A stretch of DNA of 5,803 bases from an uncultured Actinomycetes bacterium. GTDB lineage: Bacteria; Actinomycetota; Actinomycetes; S36-B12; UBA5976. Below, piece by piece: positions 1-4,067 of the stretch. Both the position numbers and the translations under genes were made by a program. The notes below the pieces were generated by a model that was given only the letters and a program-made list of their open reading frames with translations, had not been told where the DNA came from and ran no database searches. Each line of letters begins with the position of its first letter. Positions within the stretch are counted from its first letter, which is position 1. The DNA is taken from assembly GCA_903925705.1 (NCBI GenBank), contig CAIYGJ010000076.1, forward strand, positions 1-5,803. The letters run 5' to 3'.

Positions 1-5
1 ACAAC

Positions 6-82
6 GGTCGATTGGCGCAGTTGGCTAGCGCGCTTCCTTGACATGGAAGAGGTCACAGGTTCAAGTCCTGTATCGACCACCA
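6..82 (+). tRNA. tRNA-Val (anticodon GAC), CCA encoded
   Basis: This complete tRNA folds as a standard cloverleaf. The acceptor stem is GGTCGAT (6-12) with ATCGACC (72-78). The D-stem is GCGC (15-18) with GCGC (28-31). The anticodon stem is CTTCC (33-37) with GGAAG (45-49), and the T-stem is ACAGG (55-59) with CCTGT (67-71) around the loop TTCAAGT. The anticodon loop TTGACAT puts GAC at 40-42, which reads valine codons GTC and GTT. The discriminator base is A79 and the 3' CCA (80-82) is encoded in the DNA. Only five bases precede the gene, so its promoter cannot be seen. No terminator hairpin follows, and the next gene starts 29 nt downstream, so one transcript may carry both. Confidence 0.97.
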
Positions 83-100
83 GATCATAAACAAAACGTC

Positions 101-104
101 AGGA
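101..104 (+). promoter_or_regulatory. Shine-Dalgarno site of the RibD-like reductase gene
   Basis: AGGA lies 7 nt before the ATG at 112, a good spacing for a ribosome binding site. An in-frame TTG at 109 would sit only 4 nt away, so the site favours ATG 112 as the start. This is the clearest Shine-Dalgarno motif before any gene start in the window. It fits a gene whose mRNA has a 5' leader because it continues from the tRNA transcript. Confidence 0.6.
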
Positions 105-111
105 AAATTTG

Positions 112-819
112 ATGTTAGACCTTCAGTTGGCATCACTTCCTGAAATCGCCGCTCATTACGAATCCAATGAACAAAATTGGGTTCGAGCCAACATGATCAT
201 TTCTAATGATGGTCATTTTGTGGGTGCCAGTGATTCATCCAGAGACTTAACCAGCAAAGCTGATCTAAAACTTCTTTTACTTTTGCGAGCTATGTCAGAT
301 GTGGTTTTGGTCGGGGCCAACACTGCAAGACTTGAAAATTACCGTCAACCAAAAGCTCGACAAGAATTTGAATTTCTGAATCGCACTCCTCCCCGACTAG
401 CCGTTGTGAGTTCAAGTCTGGATTTTGATTTGGATTCCCCGCTATTCAAAGGTGGTCTAGAACCCACGATTATTCTTAACGCTGGGGACAAGATGCCACC
501 TGCGGAACTAATCGAAGTGGCCCAAGTCGTAAACCTTAAACCGGGCGAGGAATCCAATGCTGAAAATTTTGCTAACGTTTTGATCCTTAAGTTGGCGGAG
601 CTTGGTCTAAATAGAGTTACTTGCGAAGGTGGCCCGCGTTTGCTTGCACAATTGCTAAGCGCAAGAGTTGTAAATGAATACGACCTGACAATCTCACCGA
701 TAACGGTTGGTGGTTCGCCGCTATGGCCAGAAGCACGCCCTAGTGTTTCGCAATGGGATGAGGTTGGCAGCGCATTCTCTGGCGATTACGAGTTCAAGCG
801 CTTGTTGTTACATCGCTAG
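112..819 (+). CDS. Stand-alone RibD C-terminal-domain (pyrimidine/dihydrofolate) reductase
   Basis: This is a predicted cytoplasmic NADPH-dependent reductase of the RibD-C/dihydrofolate-reductase-like fold, 235 residues from ATG 112. Family signatures appear in order: RANMIISNDG (about 25-34, the usual SxDG-type substrate loop), VGANTARLENY (67-77, the VGxxT cofactor segment), a central beta strand LAVVSSSLDF (about 96-105), EGGP (172-175), which is the nucleotide-binding glycine motif, and NEYDLTISP (188-196). There is no N-terminal cytidine-deaminase domain, so it is not the bifunctional riboflavin enzyme RibD. It matches the single-domain actinobacterial 'pyrimidine reductase family' type, of which I recall M. 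tuberculosis Rv2671 as an example. Rv2671 has been reported to act as a dihydrofolate reductase analogue. The exact substrate here (a riboflavin intermediate, dihydrofolate or another pteridine) cannot be read from sequence. An alternative TTG start at 109 adds one residue and is less likely. Confidence 0.88.
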   Translation: MLDLQLASLPEIAAHYESNEQNWVRANMIISNDGHFVGASDSSRDLTSKADLKLLLLLRAMSDVVLVGANTARLENYRQPKARQEFEFLNRTPPRLAVVSSSLDFDLDSPLFKGGLEPTIILNAGDKMPPAELIEVAQVVNLKPGEESNAENFANVLILKLAELGLNRVTCEGGPRLLAQLLSARVVNEYDLTISPITVGGSPLWPEARPSVSQWDEVGSAFSGDYEFKRLLLHR

Positions 820-852
820 ACAATTTGGATGTTGATTTGCACTCGCATGAAT

Positions 853-863
853 GCAACTGTTGC
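853..863. repeat. Perfect 5+1+5 dyad upstream of msrB
   Basis: GCAACTGTTGC is a perfect inverted repeat (GCAAC, T, GTTGC) just upstream of the proposed -10 element of msrB at 866-871. If transcription starts at the msrB ATG, the dyad covers about -25 to -15, a position where a repressor could block RNA polymerase. A second short dyad, GCATGAATGC (845-854), overlaps its left edge by two bases. Dyads this short arise by chance, and no regulator is recognised. Confidence 0.25.
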
Positions 864-865
864 CA

Positions 866-871
866 TAGCCT
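866..871 (+). promoter_or_regulatory. Candidate -10 element for leaderless msrB mRNA
   Basis: TAGCCT fits the actinobacterial TANNNT -10 pattern and ends 6 nt before the msrB ATG at 878. That places the expected transcription start on the A of the start codon. No Shine-Dalgarno sequence precedes the ATG, which fits a leaderless message. I find no convincing -35 box at 16-19 bp spacing, so the call rests on the -10 geometry and the missing ribosome binding site. Confidence 0.35.
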
Positions 872-877
872 TAAACC

Positions 878-1285
878 ATGAGCGAAAAAGTTGTTAAGTC
901 TGATGAACAGTGGCGAACTGAGTTAAGTCCTGAGGAATATCGCGTCTTGCGTGAAGCCGGTACCGAAGCGCCATTCGTTGGCGAATACACCGATACCGAA
1001 ACTAATGGCATCTATGCCTGCCGTGCCTGTGGTGCGGAACTGTTCAGAAGTGATGCCAAGTTCCATAGCGGTTGTGGTTGGCCATCATTTTTCACTCCAC
1101 TTGCAGCCGAAACCATTACGGAGATCAAAGACATGTCACATGGCATGGTGCGCACTGAGATTCGTTGCGCTGCGTGTGACTCACACTTAGGTCATGTTTT
1201 CGAAGGTGAAGGCTACAAAACACCAACGGATCTTCGCTATTGCATTAATTCAATTTCTATGACGCTAATTTCTGATGAGAAGTAA
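878..1285 (+). CDS. msrB: Peptide-methionine (R)-S-oxide reductase MsrB
   Basis: MsrB reduces the R-epimer of methionine sulfoxide in proteins back to methionine, using thioredoxin-type reductants in the cytoplasm; it repairs oxidative damage. The 135-residue product is a full-length single-domain MsrB. Two CxxC pairs that bind structural zinc are present, C48/C51 (CRAC) and C97/C100 (CAAC). The active-site region SGCGWPSF (64-71) holds C66, the likely resolving cysteine. DSHLGHVF (101-108) holds conserved histidines, and RYCINS (120-125) carries the catalytic C122. All expected residues are intact. The N-terminus (EQWRTELSPEEYRVLREAGTE) is the standard MsrB opening and supports ATG 878. No MsrA domain is fused and no msrA is visible nearby. 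The gene follows the RibD-like reductase by 58 nt and converges on the transporter gene with a 17-bp gap. Confidence 0.97.
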   Translation: MSEKVVKSDEQWRTELSPEEYRVLREAGTEAPFVGEYTDTETNGIYACRACGAELFRSDAKFHSGCGWPSFFTPLAAETITEIKDMSHGMVRTEIRCAACDSHLGHVFEGEGYKTPTDLRYCINSISMTLISDEK

Positions 1286-1287
1286 AT

Positions 1288-1319
1288 AGCCAAGCGAAAT
1301 AATCAGCCAAGCGAAATAA
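1288..1319. repeat. Direct repeat, two 15-bp copies with 17-bp period, at the msrB/transporter junction
   Basis: AGCCAAGCGAAATAA occurs exactly at 1288-1302 and 1305-1319, separated by TC. The right copy encodes the last codons of the minus-strand transporter gene (residues ISLG). The left copy fills the gap between its stop and the msrB stop. The transporter's TGA (1303-1305) falls at the junction of the copies. With only two copies it looks like a local tandem duplication, not a CRISPR or a functional array. Confidence 0.85.
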
Positions 1320-2130
1320 GCGCAACACCACTGAAAGTCACTGCGATACCAATGTACTGAACGGGCATCAAGCGTTCCTTGTGAATCCACCAAGCCAGAA
1401 GCACCGTCACAATTGGGTAAAGCGAACCAAGTACTGCAACAACGGAAAGTAAGCCAAGTGAGGCAGCAAAAGCAAACAAAACATTTGCGCCTGCATCGGT
1501 CATTCCAATTGACGCCAGTAGTGGCAAATCCTTCTTAACTAATCCCCCAAGACTACGAAGTACTAAGGCAAGCACGAGCACAATGGCAACTTGAGTTGCC
1601 CGCATCGCTGCGATTGTCATTGTCGGATTGATTTGTCCACCTTTAGCCATGAAGTAGACACAGAAACCAAATGTCAATGCAGCAAACAATGCCAAGAAAA
1701 CGGGACGTGAATCTACTTTGCCATTGAGTTCTGGTCCACTGGCAAGAATCACGCCGATAAGGGCTACGGCAATTCCAGCGATCTGAAAACTTCCAGGCCG
1801 CTCGCCTTGCACTAATCCGATCGTCACAGGGACCACTGCACTTAATGACGAAATCGGCGCAACAATTCCCATTTGCCCTGTTGCAAGCGCGGTGTAGAAA
1901 CCAACAAGTCCAAGTAGACCCATAGCTCCTGCGATTACACCGTTTATCCAGACTGTGGTATCCCAAGTCCAAACCCCCAGAGCGAGTGCCAAAAACGAAA
2001 CGAATAGCAAACCAAAGGATTGTGAGCCACCGATTACCGCTATCGCCTTGCGACGTTTACTTAGGGTGCCACCTAGGAAATCAGATAGACCCCAAATCAC
2101 ACTTGAAAGCAGGGCGAGAATGATCGGCAT
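1303..2130 (-). CDS. EamA-family (DMT superfamily) membrane transporter
   Basis: This predicted inner-membrane transporter has 275 residues and about ten transmembrane helices, at roughly 2-20, 30-52, 60-81, 88-107, 115-132, 142-162, 171-192, 203-222, 226-247 and 256-273. It has the two-repeat layout of the EamA family. Each half ends in the typical pattern of a helix, a short polar turn with glutamate, and a closing helix: VQGERPGSFQIAGIAVALIG (107-126) and IHKERLMPVQYIGIAV (249-264). The opening MPIILALLSSVIWGLSDFLG is a classic EamA first helix and supports the ATG at 2130. Family members export amino acids, nucleosides, drugs or other metabolites; the substrate here is unknown. There is no good Shine-Dalgarno site, and a TAGGCT -10-like element sits 6 nt before the ATG. 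The gene diverges from the DUF3000 gene and converges on msrB. Its present stop lies inside a small duplication. Confidence 0.9.
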   Translation of the reverse strand: MPIILALLSSVIWGLSDFLGGTLSKRRKAIAVIGGSQSFGLLFVSFLALALGVWTWDTTVWINGVIAGAMGLLGLVGFYTALATGQMGIVAPISSLSAVVPVTIGLVQGERPGSFQIAGIAVALIGVILASGPELNGKVDSRPVFLALFAALTFGFCVYFMAKGGQINPTMTIAAMRATQVAIVLVLALVLRSLGGLVKKDLPLLASIGMTDAGANVLFAFAASLGLLSVVAVLGSLYPIVTVLLAWWIHKERLMPVQYIGIAVTFSGVALISLG

Positions 2131-2133
2131 TAC

Positions 2134-2144
2134 GTTAGCCTAAC
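2134..2144. repeat. Perfect 5+1+5 dyad over the transporter -10 element
   Basis: GTTAGCCTAAC is a perfect inverted repeat (GTTAG, C, CTAAC) that covers the proposed minus-strand -10 hexamer TAGGCT. It could be a small operator, or it may simply reflect the symmetry of TAGGCTA. It shares no clear sequence with the dyad upstream of msrB. Confidence 0.25.
2137..2142 (-). promoter_or_regulatory. Candidate -10 element for leaderless transporter mRNA
   Basis: Read on the minus strand this is TAGGCT, a TANNNT hexamer ending exactly 6 nt before the ATG (2130). That is the same geometry as at msrB. Transcription would begin at the start codon. No clear -35 box is found in the 66-bp divergent region, and the spacing is the main support. 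Confidence 0.4.
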
Positions 2145-2182
2145 CGACCGCGCGCCTATACCCACTACCTCAACATTGTTCA

Positions 2183-2188
2183 TATGCT
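2183..2188 (+). promoter_or_regulatory. Candidate -10 element of the DUF3000-rnd operon
   Basis: TATGCT matches four of six bases of TATAAT and ends 8 nt before the ATG at 2197, so a start at A2196 or A2197 would give a leaderless or one-base-leader mRNA. No usable Shine-Dalgarno lies before this ATG; the only purine run, GAAG at 2191-2194, is 2 nt away and too close. The nearby dyad AACATTGTT (2172-2180) may be chance. No convincing -35 is seen. Confidence 0.38.
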
Positions 2189-2196
2189 TAGAAGTA

Positions 2197-2772
2197 ATGA
2201 ATTCTTCTGGGATAGGTGCTTCTAGCGTGGATGTTTGGCAGGACGCATTGGATAGCTTGCAGAGTCCTGTTTTGCGCCCAGAATTCACGCTCGAAGAAGT
2301 TCCAGCTCCGCAACGCCTCGCGCCACACAGCATTGCATTAGCAGTTGAAGCTGTCGATTCAGATGACGAGGAATTAGCCGTTGGCCGGTTTATTGTCTTG
2401 CATGATCCCGAAGGTCAAGATACTTGGGATGGAACGTTTCGTGTGGTGTCTTTCGTGCGTGCTCCGATGGAATCTGACGTCGTAACTGATGACCTTTTTG
2501 ATGAAGTTGCTTGGTCTTGGCTAACAGATGCCTTAGCAGATGCCGGCGCTGCCTTTCATAACGCATCGGGAACTGTGACTCGAACTGTATCTAGATCATT
2601 TGCTGGTTTGGAAGACCGCTCAACTGAAACTGACCTGGAAATTAGAGCCTCTTGGTCACCGGACTCTGAAGACCTTTCAAAACATATGCAAGCATGGCTT
2701 GCCCTTGTAGAAAAAAGCTCAGGATTAACTCCGCTACCGGAAGGCGTTACTGCACTTTCTCGGAAGCGCTAA
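2197..2772 (+). CDS. DUF3000 domain-containing protein
   Basis: This 191-residue soluble, acidic protein belongs to the actinobacterial DUF3000 family, whose function is unknown. Recognisable features are the start VDVWQDALDSLQSPVLRPEFTLEEVPAP (about 11-38), the central block GRFIVLHDPEGQDTWDG followed by FRVVSFVRAPME (63-92), DLFDEVAWSWLTDAL (99-113), a strand LEIRASWSP (148-156), and the family-typical tail GLTPLPEGVTALSRKR (176-191). There is no signal peptide, membrane helix or known catalytic motif. The ATG at 2197 is chosen because the family's conserved N-terminus begins a few residues later and a -10-like element lies 8 nt upstream. A TTG at 2176 would add seven residues but overlaps that element. 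The RNase D gene begins 9 nt after its stop, so the two are almost certainly co-transcribed. A role linked to RNase D or RNA metabolism is plausible from context only. Confidence 0.88.
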   Translation: MNSSGIGASSVDVWQDALDSLQSPVLRPEFTLEEVPAPQRLAPHSIALAVEAVDSDDEELAVGRFIVLHDPEGQDTWDGTFRVVSFVRAPMESDVVTDDLFDEVAWSWLTDALADAGAAFHNASGTVTRTVSRSFAGLEDRSTETDLEIRASWSPDSEDLSKHMQAWLALVEKSSGLTPLPEGVTALSRKR

Positions 2773-2781
2773 CAACTATTT

Positions 2782-4062
2782 ATGTCAGATCAAATTGAAT
2801 CTCCGCAAGATGTTACGGATTTGGGGAGCCCTGAATCAGATGAAGTGGAAAGTATACGAGTTACTGAACCCCGAGAAGGACTGCCAGCAATTGTTTCCAC
2901 TGCGGAACAACTATCAGATTTGGTGTCGGCAATCGCTCGCGGAACTGGCCCTGTTGCACTGGACGCCGAGCGCGCTTCGGGATTTAAGTACAGTCAGCGT
3001 GCCTACTTAATTCAATTGCGCCGAAACGGATCTGGCTCGCACTTAATTGATCCGATTTTGTTGACTAATTTGAATCCACTGCAAGAGGTTTTGTCTGACG
3101 TGGATTGGATCCTTCATGCGGCATCACAAGACTTGGTTTGCTTGGCTGAAGTAGGGTTAGTTCCAACCGCCAACGTATTTGATACTGAGCTTGCTGGGCG
3201 TCTGCTCGGGCTTCCGCGCGTTGGGCTTGGGCCATTAATCGAAACCCAACTTGGTTTTTCATTAGCTAAAGAACATAGTGCTGCCGATTGGTCCACTCGC
3301 CCATTGCCAGAATCTTGGTTAAATTACGCAGCGCTTGATGTTGAATTCTTAATTGAGCTTTGGGAAGTACTCGTGGTGCAACTACATGATACAGGTAAGC
3401 ACCATTGGGCAATCCAAGAGTTTGACCATGTTAAGCGCACAACCGTTCCAATTGAACGAGTAGATCCGTGGCGTCGGACATCGGGTATGCACGTAATTCG
3501 AAAACAGCGCGAACTTGCAGTAATTCGCGAGGTCTGGCATGCACGCGATGAAGTTGCTCGCGAACAAGACATTGCATCTGGCCGAATCTTGTCCGACTCG
3601 CATATCGTTACCTTGGCAAGTTCAGGGCTCACTAAAGAATCCGAGTTGAAGACACTTTCATTTATGCATCTGCGAAACGTTAAGCGGCATTCAGACATTT
3701 GGATCGCGGCCACGGTTAAAGCACATAGCTTGCCGGAAGCCGAACTTCCAGCCCTAAAGTTGCCAGTTACGGGACCACCTGCGCCTAGAAACTGGGAAGT
3801 CCGAAATCCGCAGGCTTGGCGCCGACTTGAGTTTGCTCGCGCTCAACTTTCTGCCATAGCTGAGAAGATCGTTCTGCCGGTTGAAAACTTAATGACACCA
3901 GACACAATTCGCCGTGTTCTTTGGACACCACCAAAAGACTCGGCCGAACTTTCGCAAACTTTGTTTGATTACAACGCTCGGCCATGGCAAGTAGAAATTG
4001 TTGGACCCGTTTTAGAAACCGCGATCTGGGGTCTTGAAAAAGACGAAACTAACGGACCGTAG
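2782..4062 (+). CDS. rnd: Ribonuclease D (DEDDy 3'-5' exoribonuclease with HRDC domain)
   Basis: RNase D trims the 3' ends of tRNA precursors and other small RNAs in the cytoplasm, using two metal ions. The 426-residue product has the DEDDy nuclease domain at about 35-205. Exo I is ALDAERASGF with D61 and E63; Exo II is LHAASQDLVCLAE with D117; Exo III is YAALDVEFLIEL with Y182 and D186. All catalytic residues are present. The segment KEHSAADWSTRPLP (163-176) is typical of RNase D. An HRDC RNA-binding domain follows at about 228-305, and the tail to 426 resembles the second helical domain common in the family. Residues 1-33 are acidic and probably disordered. ATG 2782 is the only sensible start, but it has no Shine-Dalgarno at normal spacing (GGAAG at 2762-2766 is 15 nt away), so translation may couple to the DUF3000 stop 9 nt upstream. 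The 3' end overlaps dxs by 14 bp on the opposite strand. Confidence 0.96.
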   Translation: MSDQIESPQDVTDLGSPESDEVESIRVTEPREGLPAIVSTAEQLSDLVSAIARGTGPVALDAERASGFKYSQRAYLIQLRRNGSGSHLIDPILLTNLNPLQEVLSDVDWILHAASQDLVCLAEVGLVPTANVFDTELAGRLLGLPRVGLGPLIETQLGFSLAKEHSAADWSTRPLPESWLNYAALDVEFLIELWEVLVVQLHDTGKHHWAIQEFDHVKRTTVPIERVDPWRRTSGMHVIRKQRELAVIREVWHARDEVAREQDIASGRILSDSHIVTLASSGLTKESELKTLSFMHLRNVKRHSDIWIAATVKAHSLPEAELPALKLPVTGPPAPRNWEVRNPQAWRRLEFARAQLSAIAEKIVLPVENLMTPDTIRRVLWTPPKDSAELSQTLFDYNARPWQVEIVGPVLETAIWGLEKDETNGP

Positions 4063-4067
4063 TTTTT
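4046..4067. terminator. Candidate terminator hairpin at the rnd/dxs convergent overlap
   Basis: AAACTA (4046-4051) pairs with TAGTTT (4060-4065) around a short GC-rich loop, with a possible inner C4053-G4059 pair. On the plus strand TTTTT (4063-4067) overlaps and follows the right arm, as in intrinsic terminators. On the minus strand the left arm gives TTT, and a second T-run (complement of 4037-4041) follows a few bases later, so it may act weakly in both directions. The stem is AT-rich. GGAC (4054-4057) could instead pair with GTCC (4069-4072). Strength is therefore uncertain. Confidence 0.45.

Noticed and set aside
109..111. TTG start for the RibD-like reductase
   Set aside because: It is only 4 nt from the AGGA site and directly precedes an ATG with better spacing; it would add just one residue.
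6..111. tRNA-Val as the attachment site of an integrated element
   Set aside because: There is no integrase, no repeat of the tRNA 3' end elsewhere in the window, and the downstream genes are conserved chromosomal genes in their expected order.
951..1190. 79-codon plus-strand reading frame inside msrB
   Set aside because: It is an out-of-frame shadow of msrB, whose own frame keeps every catalytic and zinc-binding residue.
1288..1319. Direct repeats as a CRISPR or mobile-element end
   Set aside because: There are only two 15-bp copies with a 2-bp separation, no spacers, no cas genes and no transposase nearby.
2176..2178. TTG start for the DUF3000 gene
   Set aside because: It lies upstream of the likely -10 element, lacks a ribosome binding site, and adds seven residues that do not look like family sequence.
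3324..3713. Minus-strand 129-codon reading frame inside rnd
   Set aside because: It is antisense to the end of the nuclease domain and the HRDC region, with a composition typical of a reverse-frame shadow and no recognisable domain.
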